From contig CADDYT010000018.1 in the NCBI GenBank assembly GCA_902810755.1, forward strand, positions 1 to 59,794: a DNA stretch of 59,794 bases. The letters are read 5' to 3'. The first letter of the stretch is position 1. Every line of letters starts with the position of its first letter. Made by a program: the position numbers and the translations under genes. The DNA comes from Chloroflexota bacterium (lineage in GTDB: Bacteria; Chloroflexota; Ktedonobacteria; Ktedonobacterales; Ktedonobacteraceae). Positions 26,978 to 35,717 of the stretch are shown here, one piece after another. The notes beneath the pieces are model-generated. The model worked only from the letters and a program-made list of their open reading frames with translations, ran no database searches and was not told where the DNA came from.

Positions 26978-28378
26978 ATGAGTCAGGCATTCGATCTGGA
27001 ACAGCAGGAGTACAGTCCTGGATTTCATGTTCCTGAAAATTATGTATTCAAGTCTGAGAAGGGCCTGAATCGCAAGATTGTCGAGCAGATCTCTGAAATG
27101 AAGGGCGAGCCGGATTGGATGCGCAAGTTCCGCCTCAAGAGCCTCGACCTCTTCGAGAAACGCCCGATGCCCACCTGGGGCGCCGACCTGTCCGGCATCA
27201 ACTTCGACGATATCTACTACTATGTCAAGCCGATGCAGGAGCAGGGCAAGAGCTGGGAAGAAGTTCCCGCTGAGATCAAGGAAACGTTTGATCGCCTGGG
27301 TATTCCACAGGCCGAGCGCAAATACCTGGCCGGCGTGACGGCGCAGTACGAGAGTGAGGCCGTCTATCACAAGGTGCGCGAAGACCTGGAGAAGCTGGGC
27401 GTCATCTTCACCGATATGGATAGCGCCCTGCGTCTCTATCCCGATATCGTCAAGGAACACTTCGGTACCGTTGTCCCGCCCTCCGATAACAAGTTTGCCT
27501 CCCTCAACAGCGCGGTCTGGAGCGGCGGCAGTTTCGTCTACGTACCGGAAGGCGTGCATGTCGAGATTCCGCTGCAAGCCTACTTCCGCATCAACACCAG
27601 GAACATGGGCCAGTTCGAGCGCACGTTGATTATTGCTGAACCAGGTTCATATGTACACTACGTAGAGGGCTGCACAGCGCCAACCTACACCAGCGACAGC
27701 CTGCATAGCGCCGTCGTCGAGATCAAGGTGATGCGCGGCGCGCGCGTGCGCTACACGACCATCCAGAACTGGTCGAAGAACGTCTACAACCTGGTGACAA
27801 AACGCGCCGCGGCATACGGCGACGCAACAATGGAATGGGTCGATGGGAATCTGGGATCCAAGGTGACGATGAAGTATCCCGCCGTCCTGCTGATGGAGCC
27901 GGGCGCGCGCGGCGACGTGCTTTCGGTTGCCTTCGCCGGCGATGGGCAGCACCAGGATGCCGGGGCCAAGATCACCCACCTCGCGCCCTACACGACCTCG
28001 CAGATTCTCTCGAAGTCGGTCTCGAAGGGTACGGGCCGCGCCTCCTATCGCGGGCTGGTGCGCGTCAATCCAGGCGCCCATCACACCAAATCCAGCGTGC
28101 GCTGTGACGCGCTGCTGCTCGATGAAGAGGCCCGCACAGACACCTACCCGACCATCCGCGTCGAGGAGAACCGCACCGAGATCGGCCACGAGGCCACCGT
28201 CTCCAAGGTCGGCGAAGACCAGCTCTTCTACCTGATGAGTCGCGGCCTCGACGAGTCCGAAGCCTATTCGCTGATCGTCAACGGCTTCATCGAGCCAATC
28301 ACCAAAGAACTGCCGATGGAGTACGCCGTCGAACTGAACCGCCTCATCCAGCTGGAGATGTCGGGCAGCGTCGGCTAA
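26978..28378 (+). CDS. sufB: Fe-S cluster assembly scaffold SufB
   Basis: 466 aa from ATG 26978, with GGAG 8 bases upstream; the in-frame GTG at 26969 is less likely. SufB is the scaffold on which the SufBCD complex builds Fe-S clusters in the cytoplasm. Family blocks are [91 protein letters not shown] (conserved Cys), [22 protein letters not shown] and [18 protein letters not shown]. Unusually, sufC, sufD and sufS are not adjacent: the gene stands alone between its own promoter and a strong terminator. The rest of the system must be elsewhere. Confidence 0.95.
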   Translation: MSQAFDLEQQEYSPGFHVPENYVFKSEKGLNRKIVEQISEMKGEPDWMRKFRLKSLDLFEKRPMPTWGADLSGINFDDIYYYVKPMQEQGKSWEEVPAEIKETFDRLGIPQAERKYLAGVTAQYESEAVYHKVREDLEKLGVIFTDMDSALRLYPDIVKEHFGTVVPPSDNKFASLNSAVWSGGSFVYVPEGVHVEIPLQAYFRINTRNMGQFERTLIIAEPGSYVHYVEGCTAPTYTSDSLHSAVVEIKVMRGARVRYTTIQNWSKNVYNLVTKRAAAYGDATMEWVDGNLGSKVTMKYPAVLLMEPGARGDVLSVAFAGDGQHQDAGAKITHLAPYTTSQILSKSVSKGTGRASYRGLVRVNPGAHHTKSSVRCDALLLDEEARTDTYPTIRVEENRTEIGHEATVSKVGEDQLFYLMSRGLDESEAYSLIVNGFIEPITKELPMEYAVELNRLIQLEMSGSVG

Positions 28379-28401
28379 ACCGGAACGCAAAACCAGCAAG
28401 C

Positions 28402-28439
28402 AAAAAGCAGGAGCCGCGAAATCGGGACTCCTGCTTTTT
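28402..28439 (+). terminator. Intrinsic terminator of sufB
   Basis: AAAAAGCAGGAG (28402-28413) pairs with CTCCTGCTTTTT (28428-28439), ending in a run of five T, 23 bases past the sufB stop. The A-run on the other arm would make it bidirectional. Confidence 0.88.
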
Positions 28440-28493
28440 GCTATTTAACAAAACGGATCTTTCCCAAACAATACCCCTGATTTCTCACTAAGT

Positions 28494-28522
28494 TTGTATT
28501 TCTCATAGAAAAGTGATACAAT
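28494..28522 (+). promoter_or_regulatory. Promoter of the macrodomain gene
   Basis: TTGTAT (28494-28499) and TACAAT (28517-28522) with a 17-base spacer, about 50 bases before the ATG. Confidence 0.5.
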
Positions 28523-28572
28523 CGGGAACAAATTTACTAACCTGACGGAGAAACGATTTTGAGGGAAAGCAA

Positions 28573-29421
28573 ATGGGACGCATACAGTACCAAAAAGGCG
28601 ATATATTCGACTCAAAGGCTCAGGTAATCGTTAATACGGTCAATTGCAAAGGAGTCATGGGTAAAGGGTTAGCTCTCTCCTTTAAGGAGAGATACCCCGA
28701 TATGTTTCGCGTCTATCAAGAAGAGTGCAGAACGGGAAAGTTACATATTGGTAGACCCACTCTGTACAAAGCAAGCACTCCCTGGATACTCAATTTCCCG
28801 ACGAAAGATCACTGGCGATTCCCCTCGAAACTGGAATATCTGGAAAAAGGTCTGACATACCTCGTCGCTCACTATAAGCGAGCTGGCATTAAAAGCATAG
28901 CCTTTCCAAAGCCTGGCGTACAGAATGGAAAACTCTCATGGGACGAAGTTGGCCCCTTAATGGCTAAATATCTTAGCCAACTGGATATAGAGGTCTCTAT
29001 CTATATAGCTGATGGCGATGCTGAATATCAATATGACGAAGATAGCGAGAGAAACATCTGGAAACATTTTAGCGAACTGGCCCTCTCTCAGGAAAGCTTA
29101 TGCCAGGAAGTCCAACTGAGTCCAAGAGAGGCTAAAAAGATATTGAAGGTGCGAGAGTCGATGGAATTCACTTCACAGAGTGACATCGATCAGATAGATG
29201 GGCTGGCTAAAAGCTCATCGCAAAAGATAAAAGCATATATTCGTAGCCAGGAGTACGCAAGCCCACAACTTCCGGGAATGGGGAGCAAAGAATTTATGTA
29301 TCAGCCACTCAAAAAGAAAAGAAATACTGCTCCACGTAAGAAAAAGTCAAAAGACCAGGCCGCGAAAGCCAGTTCGCCCGAAGAAGATTTGTTTTCTGTA
29401 AGCACATCAGCCAGCAATTAG
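28573..29421 (+). CDS. DarG-like macrodomain protein with HhH-type C-terminus
   Basis: 282 aa. Residues 1-155 form a macrodomain of the DarG/ALC1-like group: GDIFDSKAQVIVNTVNCKGVMGKGLAL and LNFPTKDHWRFPSKLEYLEKGL, where K78 sits where DarG has its catalytic Lys, then IAFPKPGVQNGKLSWDEVGPLM. Such domains remove ADP-ribose from DNA or protein. Residues about 185-230 look like a helix-hairpin-helix (REAKKILKVRESMEF, DIDQIDGLAKSSSQKIKAYI). A Lys-rich tail (KKKRNTAPRKKKSKDQ) follows. DarG normally pairs with the DarT toxin, but no DarT gene is next to it. The gene is visibly richer in A+T and in AAA/AGA codons than its neighbours, suggesting transfer. Confidence 0.82.
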   Translation: MGRIQYQKGDIFDSKAQVIVNTVNCKGVMGKGLALSFKERYPDMFRVYQEECRTGKLHIGRPTLYKASTPWILNFPTKDHWRFPSKLEYLEKGLTYLVAHYKRAGIKSIAFPKPGVQNGKLSWDEVGPLMAKYLSQLDIEVSIYIADGDAEYQYDEDSERNIWKHFSELALSQESLCQEVQLSPREAKKILKVRESMEFTSQSDIDQIDGLAKSSSQKIKAYIRSQEYASPQLPGMGSKEFMYQPLKKKRNTAPRKKKSKDQAAKASSPEEDLFSVSTSASN

Positions 29422-29486
29422 AGATCTAGTATCCTACTCGTGTAGATCAGTGCTACCGAACTTTCTACGCCTCTCAATAAGACCCC

Positions 29487-29516
29487 TTGCTCTCTTCACC
29501 ATGCATTGTGTACAAT
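29487..29516 (+). promoter_or_regulatory. Promoter of the protein kinase gene
   Basis: TTGCTC (29487-29492) and TACAAT (29511-29516) with an 18-base spacer, leaving a leader of about 115 bases before the GTG start. Confidence 0.4.
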
Positions 29517-29638
29517 CAAGGTTGCCCGCTTGCACCATGCTGCGCAACCGGTATTGTCGCCGGACGTAAATGTAGTAGAGCATGTTCATTATGCAAAAAT
29601 CACTTCAATCACAATCTAAGGCAGGATAAGAAGGATAC

Positions 29639-31576
29639 GTGGCTCGTTGTTTAAATCCACATGGTGGACATGAAAATCTGAATTCTGTGGTGAGTTGCCA
29701 ACGCTGCGGCTTTCTGGTAGAGGGAGCGCGCATTGGACACTATGAGGTGATATCGTTTATCGGCACCGGCAGCTATGGCAATGTGTATAAAGTGCGAGAG
29801 CCTGCGCCGCTGGGACGCATTCTCGCGCTCAAAGTGCTGCGCACCGACCAGTTTAATGAGAAGACGCTGGGCAGCTTTTTTGATGAGGCGCGGCGCATCG
29901 CCAACCTGCAACACCCGAATATCTTGCCCGTCTTCAACTTCGGCCAGCTAGAAGATGGCCGCCCGTACCTGGTGATGGAGTACGCCCCGCGCACCATCAA
30001 CGACCTCTTTCGCCGCGCCGATGGCACAAAGCGGCTGGCGCTGGCCGAGGAACTGACCCTCTATATCGAGCAGACCGCGTCCGCGCTGAACTATCTACAC
30101 GAACACGGGCTGATCCATCAGGATGTCAAACCGAGCAACCTGCTCATCGGGCGCAACGGGCAGATTTTGCTCTCGGACTTTGGCACCGCCTTTTATCTGG
30201 GTCAGCAGACGCACGCCTCGCTGGACGAAGCGACGGGAACGGCAGTCTACATGCCGCCGGAACAGTGGCGCGGCACCCCCAGGCGCGAATCGGATCAGTA
30301 CGCGCTGGCGATCTGCGCATATGAATTACTGACCGGTCGCGCCCCGTTCCTCTACCGGCGCATCGAGGAGATGTGGAACGCGCATATCAACGAGCCTCCG
30401 CCTTCGCCGCAGAGATGGAACCCGCGCATCCCCGTCGAGGTCGCGTCTGTCCTGCAACGCGCGCTGGCAAAAGATCATCACCAGCGATACCGCACGATTC
30501 TCGAATTTGCCGGGGATTATGCGCGCGCGGTTCGTGAGGCGCAGGCACGCTACGTTTGCCAGCGTTGCGGCACGCAGAACCGCACGGGTGCGCAACGGTG
30601 CAGCGGCTGTGGCGCAGAAAATGACGAACGGCGCTGCCCCTTCTGCGGCGCGGCGGCGCGCTTCGGGCAACGCTGCTGCTCGACCTGCGGGCGGCTGGTC
30701 TTCCCTCCCAACATAGTGCAACACAGCCCGCTGGCAGAGGTCGCCGTACAGCAGGGACGTTATATCATCAAGCAGGTGCTGCAAAAAACCGGGGAGCCGC
30801 CAGTAGCAGATAGGCACACATTGCAGCGGGTCGGCGGCTCGAAAGTAACCGTCGCCATCGCAGAGGATAGCCGCGATAACAACCGGCGCGTGATCTTGAA
30901 ACGCTGGGAATGCACAGAATCGCCGCTTCAGCGCCGCGCCAGAGATTTTGCCCATTACGAACGCGCCACCGAAGCCCTGACACGCCTGCACCATCCTCTG
31001 CTCCCCCGCGTACTGGATCGCTTCGCCGAGGGCAAATATTACTATATGGTGCTTGAATACATCAACGGCGAAAGCCTGGAAGAGCGACTGCAGAAACTAC
31101 TGCGCCCCCTGCCGGAACGCGACGTGGTCGGCTATATGAACAACCTGCTGAACATCCTGATCGCCCTGGAGCAGCAGCGCCCACCCCTGCGCCACTTCGA
31201 TATCTCGCCCGCCAACATCATCATCGCAGGCGCTCGCGGACGCGAACGGGCCTATCTGACCGGCTTTCAGATACCGCTACCGTCCAATGTCACGCGCAAA
31301 CTGCCGACTTCGCCCTATCTGCCGCCCAGAGATGCCCCCTATGATCGGCGCACCTGCATCTACATGCTGGCAGCCAGCATGCACCAGGCCCTGACTGTCT
31401 GCGCACCCGAACCCTACCCGGCCTCTGCTCCTCCCCTGCCCGTTCACTTGCTCAACCCGTCAGTCTCGCCCGCGCTGGAAGCCATCCTCAACCGCGCTTT
31501 ACAGGAAGCGCCCGATATGCGCTACCAGAGCTTTGAAGAGATGCAGCGGGATGTGAAAAGATTATGGTCACGCTGA
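29639..31576 (+). CDS. Ser/Thr protein kinase with zinc ribbons and a pseudokinase domain
   Basis: 645 aa, GTG start behind AGAAGGATAC. Residues 4-23 form a small zinc ribbon (C4, H8/H11, C20, C23). Residues 34-295 are a complete Hanks kinase: IGTGSYGNVYKV, K65 in ALKVL, HQDVKPSN with catalytic D162, DFG at 180-182. Residues 307-351 hold eight or more cysteines in CxxC pairs (two more ribbons). Residues 374-640 form a second kinase fold with K421 and HFDISPAN (D521), but TGF in place of DFG, so it is a probable pseudokinase. No membrane segment. Cytosolic signalling; the target is unknown and the second domain may regulate the first. Confidence 0.88.
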   Translation: MARCLNPHGGHENLNSVVSCQRCGFLVEGARIGHYEVISFIGTGSYGNVYKVREPAPLGRILALKVLRTDQFNEKTLGSFFDEARRIANLQHPNILPVFNFGQLEDGRPYLVMEYAPRTINDLFRRADGTKRLALAEELTLYIEQTASALNYLHEHGLIHQDVKPSNLLIGRNGQILLSDFGTAFYLGQQTHASLDEATGTAVYMPPEQWRGTPRRESDQYALAICAYELLTGRAPFLYRRIEEMWNAHINEPPPSPQRWNPRIPVEVASVLQRALAKDHHQRYRTILEFAGDYARAVREAQARYVCQRCGTQNRTGAQRCSGCGAENDERRCPFCGAAARFGQRCCSTCGRLVFPPNIVQHSPLAEVAVQQGRYIIKQVLQKTGEPPVADRHTLQRVGGSKVTVAIAEDSRDNNRRVILKRWECTESPLQRRARDFAHYERATEALTRLHHPLLPRVLDRFAEGKYYYMVLEYINGESLEERLQKLLRPLPERDVVGYMNNLLNILIALEQQRPPLRHFDISPANIIIAGARGRERAYLTGFQIPLPSNVTRKLPTSPYLPPRDAPYDRRTCIYMLAASMHQALTVCAPEPYPASAPPLPVHLLNPSVSPALEAILNRALQEAPDMRYQSFEEMQRDVKRLWSR

Positions 31577-31640
31577 GCGCGAGCGAAGCATCTGGCCTAC
31601 CGCCCGTACTCTAGCCCCTCACGAACAGGTCTGTCCAGAT

Positions 31641-33068
31641 TCATCGTCGCGCTCCTGCAGCTGCAGGTTCACGTTCCGGCGCGTGGGTGGGTACGGGCGC
31701 GGCTCCGTCAGCGGATACAGGCGCGGGCGCAGCTCTCGACGGTTCCCACCTGCGGCGCAGGTCGTTGCCGAGCTTCATCCAGCGTTTTTCGATGACGACA
31801 TAGAAGAGCAAGGCAAAGGGGATGACGACAAGCATGGCCCAGACCCAGTAGAGGCTGTAACCGACATAGTAATTCAGGCCGGGGATACGCGGCAGAATGG
31901 CGTTCATCAGCACGATGAAGAGTTGCAGGTGCCAGATGTAGAGGCCGTAGGAGATGAGGCCAATCCAGCGCAGCGGCGTCCAGGCAAAGGGGCGCTGCAA
32001 GGCGAGTGGGCCAAACAGGATGGCGGCCACACAGGCAGCGAAGCCGAGAGCGTAAGTGAAATCGCAGAACTCGTTGTAGTAGGGAGCCAGCCTGTTGATA
32101 AAATGCCAGCCATAGTAGTGATAGTCGTGCATAAAGTGCCACATGGCCGCGAAGTAGAGCAGCAACAGGCCGACGCCGAAAAACCAGGGGCTGGCGCGCC
32201 GGGCGAGCAACTTCAGGCGATTCTCCTGCGCTGCCTGTGAGGCGTAAATGTAACAGAGGCTGACAAGCATGCCGAGTGCAAACACTTCCAGGTATTTGCC
32301 GGTCACGCCGAAGCAGAAAAAGAGGACGGCATCGAGAGCGGGACGCGGCACCAGAAACGTTTGCGTGGGATGCGCCCTCAGGTAAAAGCCGCAGAGGCGC
32401 ACGAGAAGCCCCAGCACAATCAGGCCGAAGAGGCAGGCAGCGACGGCAAGCAAACGGCGCTGGCGCGGTACGCGGCGCACAATGGCATAAATGCCGAGGG
32501 TGATGAACGGCAGCAGCATGTAGAACCACCACTCAATGCCGAGCGTCCAGTAAGGGCCGTTCAACTGGCGGAAGGTCACAGGCGACGAATCCATGAAGAA
32601 GGTGAGGAAGAGCAGCAACTGATTCCAGTGATCGGGCTGGAGATATTGCGGCTGGAAGAGCAGAATGATGACGAAGAGGGAAAGATAATAGCCGGGCAGG
32701 ATGCGCAGCACGCGGCGCATGTAAAACAGGCGCACCGAGGGCCAGTTACTTTCAAACAGGAGAGCTTTCGCAAATGGCATAAAGAGCAGAAAGCCCGAAA
32801 GCACAAAGAAGAGGATCACACCAGCCGAGCCGAAGGTTGAAAGCGCAGAGGCAAACGGGTAGGTAAACTTATCCCAGAGCCGATCACCCGTCATACGATT
32901 GACATGATAGACAATAACCAGAATGATGGCGACAGCGCGCACTCCATCCAACACTGCTATCGTTCCTCGCGGCTTGTTCTCCTCCAGTTCGCGTGTCAGC
33001 CAGCCCCACACTCCCCACTCTCGCACCAACTGTAGCGGTTTCCATCTAAGAATTGTCTGTTTCCCCAT
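31641..33068 (-). CDS. Acyltransferase family 3 membrane protein (OafA/YrhL type)
   Basis: 475 aa integral membrane protein with about ten hydrophobic segments. The family start is LDGVRAVAIILVIVYHVNRM (catalytic His in the first membrane segment), then FFVLSGFLLFMPF, FYMRRVLRILPGYYLSLF (the R-x-x-R-I-x-P motif) and SYGLYIWHLQ. It transfers acyl groups (often O-acetyl) to surface sugars or lipids at the membrane. The C-terminus is cytosolic, Ala/Pro-rich and low-complexity. Target unknown; a surface glycan such as the heptose-containing one is plausible. Confidence 0.9.
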   Translation of the reverse strand: MGKQTILRWKPLQLVREWGVWGWLTRELEENKPRGTIAVLDGVRAVAIILVIVYHVNRMTGDRLWDKFTYPFASALSTFGSAGVILFFVLSGFLLFMPFAKALLFESNWPSVRLFYMRRVLRILPGYYLSLFVIILLFQPQYLQPDHWNQLLLFLTFFMDSSPVTFRQLNGPYWTLGIEWWFYMLLPFITLGIYAIVRRVPRQRRLLAVAACLFGLIVLGLLVRLCGFYLRAHPTQTFLVPRPALDAVLFFCFGVTGKYLEVFALGMLVSLCYIYASQAAQENRLKLLARRASPWFFGVGLLLLYFAAMWHFMHDYHYYGWHFINRLAPYYNEFCDFTYALGFAACVAAILFGPLALQRPFAWTPLRWIGLISYGLYIWHLQLFIVLMNAILPRIPGLNYYVGYSLYWVWAMLVVIPFALLFYVVIEKRWMKLGNDLRRRWEPSRAAPAPVSADGAAPVPTHAPEREPAAAGARR

Positions 33069-33215
33069 TACTCCACTTTCTCAAGAAATCTGGTCCACAT
33101 TCTTTCACCGTGTGTCCACATACCGCTGCTAAGCCTTGCAGTAAACAGAGAAAAATCTGTCACTGTTGCCAGACACTCAACAGAAACGGGGATGGAAGAT
33201 ATGAGGTAACAGATA

Positions 33216-33242
33216 TCGGTAGTATTTCGGTAGTATTACCGA
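33216..33242. promoter_or_regulatory. Tandem/inverted TCGGTA operator-like site
   Basis: TCGGTAGTATT occurs twice head to tail at 33216-33226 and 33227-33237, and the second copy completes a perfect inverted repeat TCGGTA-GTAT-TACCGA (33227-33242). It lies between the divergent acyltransferase and ECF sigma genes, about 70 bases upstream of a possible TTGATA/TATGCT promoter (33290-33318). Confidence 0.5.
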
Positions 33243-33365
33243 ATGAGGATGAGCTACATGTGCGAATCCAGGGGCGAGATAGCGTAATTTGATATAGCCG
33301 GGATAGCAAAAATATGCTACACTTGCGTCATGCAAAGCCAGGACGATGAGAAACGAGGCAGCCAG

Positions 33366-33998
33366 ATGGCAAAGTCTATGCGAGACGATGAGGAAGAACT
33401 GATCGCCCGCAGCCAGCATGGGGATGTTCATGCCTTTAACCAGCTAGTGTTATGCTACCAGCAAACGACCTACAGCTTCATCCTGCGTATGCTCGGCAAC
33501 CCGGACGTGGCCGCCGACGTGACGCAGGATACCTTTATCGCCGCTTTTCGCGGCATTGCCTCTTTCCACCGGGGTTCCTCCTTTCGCGCCTGGCTGCTGC
33601 GCATTGCTTCCAACACGGTCTACGACCACTGGCGGCGCGTGCAAAGACGGCCAGCGGAGTCGTTAGATCAGCTGGCCGATGAAGAGGAATCGCGCGGAAT
33701 AAACCTGCTGAACACGCTGGCGGCGACGGGTCTGGATCAGAACCCCGAAGAGCGGCTGCTCTCGCAGGAATTGCAGGCCTTGCTCCAACGCGGCCTGCAA
33801 GAGTTGCCCCCCGACCAGCGAACCGCCATCATCTTATGCGATATAGAGGGCCTTTCTTATGAAGAGATCGCGGAAAGCACGCAGGCGGCGCTGGGAACGG
33901 TGCGCTCGCGCATCGCGCGCGGTCGAGCGCGCCTGCGAGCCTATCTTATTCAGCACAGGGAACTTTTGCCCCGTCCGTATCGTTTATCCAATGAATGA
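33366..33998 (+). CDS. ECF-type RNA polymerase sigma factor
   Basis: 210 aa from ATG 33366 (GAGG 7 bases upstream); ATG 33330 in the same frame is an alternative. Region 2 is ELIARSQHGDVHAFNQLVLCYQQTTYSFILRMLGN, ADVTQDTFIAAFRGIASFHRGSSFRAWLLRIASNTVYDHWRR. Region 4 is LPPDQRTAIILCDIEGLSYEEIAESTQAALGTVRSRIARGRARLR. It directs RNA polymerase to stress or envelope genes and is held inactive by the anti-sigma factor encoded 28 bases downstream. The double repeat upstream may be its own control site. Confidence 0.93.
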   Translation: MAKSMRDDEEELIARSQHGDVHAFNQLVLCYQQTTYSFILRMLGNPDVAADVTQDTFIAAFRGIASFHRGSSFRAWLLRIASNTVYDHWRRVQRRPAESLDQLADEEESRGINLLNTLAATGLDQNPEERLLSQELQALLQRGLQELPPDQRTAIILCDIEGLSYEEIAESTQAALGTVRSRIARGRARLRAYLIQHRELLPRPYRLSNE

Positions 33999-34026
33999 AG
34001 AGTTGACGGTATAACGGAGTAGCAGT

Positions 34027-34806
34027 GTGGCACAGGAACAAAACCAGCATCTGACAACAGAACAACTTTCGGCATTGCTTGATAAGCAGCTTCCGGCGCA
34101 GGAGCAGACGCGCTGCGAGGCCCACGTGCGCGCCTGCCAGCAATGCCAGGCGCTGCTCAACGACCTGCGGCACACGGCCGCGCTGCTGCATGCCCTGCCG
34201 CAGCCGACCCTGCCGCGTTCGTTCGTTCTGACGTCAGAAACGCTGCGTGCAGCCGCGCCTACAGAGGACTCGGTCGCGCCGATACCGTTGACAATTCAGC
34301 TAGAAGAAAGGCGACGCCAGAGACAGCGCGAGCAGCGGGGCGCGAAAAGTCGCAGCCAGTTGCGCCGCTACATCCTGCCGCGCACCCTGCAGGCTATGAG
34401 TACGCTGGTCGCCGTGCTGGGTCTGCTCTTCGTGCTTTCGGCCATCCCCTTCCATCCCGGTGGAGCAAGCAGCGCCTCCAACGGCTCCTCATACGCGCCC
34501 GCCAGTTCTACAAGTGGGGGCGTGTCCTCTTCGCCTACGCCCAGTCCGCAAAAGGCGGGATCGGTACCGGACACAACGCCCGGTACGAGAAAGACCCCAC
34601 AGGTGGCACAACAACCTACGCCTACTCCCGTCCTGACAGGCGTCCATCAGCCCGCAACGTCCTCTGGCCCGCCAGCTCTTGTGCAGGTGTTCAGCGTTTT
34701 GAATCCCACCGGTGCAGGGGGCAGAGCCATCGACGGCCTGCTACTCCTCTTCCTGGCCTTTGCTGGATTGCTGATCGCCAGAAGGTGGCGAGTCAGGCAA
34801 ACCTGA
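34027..34806 (+). CDS. Membrane anti-sigma factor with zinc finger
   Basis: 259 aa, GTG start with CGGAG upstream. The N-terminal 45 residues hold a zf-HC2 anti-sigma domain (LSALLDKQLPAQEQTRCEAHVRACQQCQALL; H-x3-C-x2-C). A membrane segment lies near residues 120-140 (LVAVLGLLFVLSAIPF). A Ser/Thr/Pro-rich extracytoplasmic stretch follows, and a second hydrophobic segment at the very end (GLLLLFLAFAGLLIARRWRVRQT) places the basic tail inside. It is co-transcribed with the ECF sigma factor it should sequester. The two-anchor layout with a Ser/Thr-rich outer loop suggests sensing of cell-surface stress. Confidence 0.88.
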   Translation: MAQEQNQHLTTEQLSALLDKQLPAQEQTRCEAHVRACQQCQALLNDLRHTAALLHALPQPTLPRSFVLTSETLRAAAPTEDSVAPIPLTIQLEERRRQRQREQRGAKSRSQLRRYILPRTLQAMSTLVAVLGLLFVLSAIPFHPGGASSASNGSSYAPASSTSGGVSSSPTPSPQKAGSVPDTTPGTRKTPQVAQQPTPTPVLTGVHQPATSSGPPALVQVFSVLNPTGAGGRAIDGLLLLFLAFAGLLIARRWRVRQT

Positions 34807-34827
34807 AAACACGCTCCTCCGCACCGC

Positions 34828-34945
34828 AGCCCACCACTCACAGGCCCGCCATCACAGACCCAATGTCACAGGCCACCCCTGGCGGCTGGCCTGCGGCGGC
34901 GTACCTGTGACGGCGGGCCTGGGGCGGGCCTGTGAGTGGTGGGCT
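34828..34945. repeat. 23-base inverted repeat enclosing a family A repeat
   Basis: Perfect 23-base arms at 34828-34850 and 34923-34945 (outer ends AGCCCACCACT and AGTGGTGGGCT) bracket a copy of the family A repeat at 34868-34899 (CAGGCCACCCCTGG, GGCTGGCCTG). It lies between the convergent anti-sigma and TlpA genes and could fold into a long GC-rich hairpin in either transcript. Confidence 0.75.
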
Positions 34946-35039
34946 GGGGCGCGGGGACGGACCGACGGAGCCTTACGCCTCTGGGATCATCTCTTGCCGG
35001 TGGCCTGGTTGCCTTACACGTTTTTTGCCTGCCCACCGT

Positions 35040-35717
35040 TCACGGCAAATTAACTCCGATAGAGGCAAGGCCCTGACGCATCGTCTGCGGGGAAAGCTGG
35101 GTAACGAAGGCGGCACGGACGATGCCCTGGCTGTCAATGAAGTAGCTGGTGGGGATAGCAGTCACGCCATAGGACTGGTTGACCGCGCCGCCCGGATCGA
35201 AGAGCAGGGGATAGGTCAGTTTATATGCCTTGCCGAAGCGGGCGATATCCGTTTTCGGGTCGGTCTGATCGATGCCCAGCAGAATGAAGTGGCCCTGACC
35301 GTGTTGCGTATAAACCTGTTCCAGGTAGGGAACTTCCGACAGGCAGGGTGTGCAGCTTTCAGACCAGAAATTGATCACGACCGGGTGGCCGCGCAACGCG
35401 CGCAGGTGAATGGTACTGCCGATATCACTGCCGCCGTAAACGGGCAGCGTAAAATCGGGGGCGGCAGCGCCAACGGCAATGGCGGCGACCGGCGCGGGCG
35501 AGGCCGAGGGGAGCAACACAAGCCAGCCAAAAATGCCCGCGCACACAGCGATAATGGCCAGCCCGATGACCGTAACCACGCGGCTCCTGCTTGCCGGGGC
35601 GCGCGCGCTGGTCTTCCTGTGCGCGGCCAGTTCCTCCTGAAATTCCCTGCGCTGCTCGCGCGCCAGCGCCTGCTCCCGCCTCTCCTGTTTCTTCTTCTGA
35701 CTCAGTTCGTGCGCCAT
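35040..35717 (-). CDS. TlpA/ResA-like membrane-anchored thioredoxin
   Basis: 225 aa. A strongly charged cytosolic N-terminus (residues 1-45, KKKQERREQALAREQRREF) leads into one membrane segment (47-70) and an extracytoplasmic thioredoxin fold: APDFTLPVYGG, VVINFWSESCTPCLSEVPYL with redox CTPC, then YGVTAIPTSYFID with the cis-Pro. It reduces or oxidises disulfides outside the membrane, for example in cytochrome c maturation. AAGGAT precedes the start. A single gene facing the sigma/anti-sigma pair. Confidence 0.92.
   Translation of the reverse strand: MAHELSQKKKQERREQALAREQRREFQEELAAHRKTSARAPASRSRVVTVIGLAIIAVCAGIFGWLVLLPSASPAPVAAIAVGAAAPDFTLPVYGGSDIGSTIHLRALRGHPVVINFWSESCTPCLSEVPYLEQVYTQHGQGHFILLGIDQTDPKTDIARFGKAYKLTYPLLFDPGGAVNQSYGVTAIPTSYFIDSQGIVRAAFVTQLSPQTMRQGLASIGVNLP

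Noticed and set aside
26969..28378. GTG at 26969 as the sufB start
   Set aside because: It overlaps the GGAG ribosome site; ATG 26978 has correct spacing.
28573..29421. Complete DarTG toxin-antitoxin system
   Set aside because: Only the DarG-like macrodomain is present; neither neighbour resembles the DarT ADP-ribosyltransferase.
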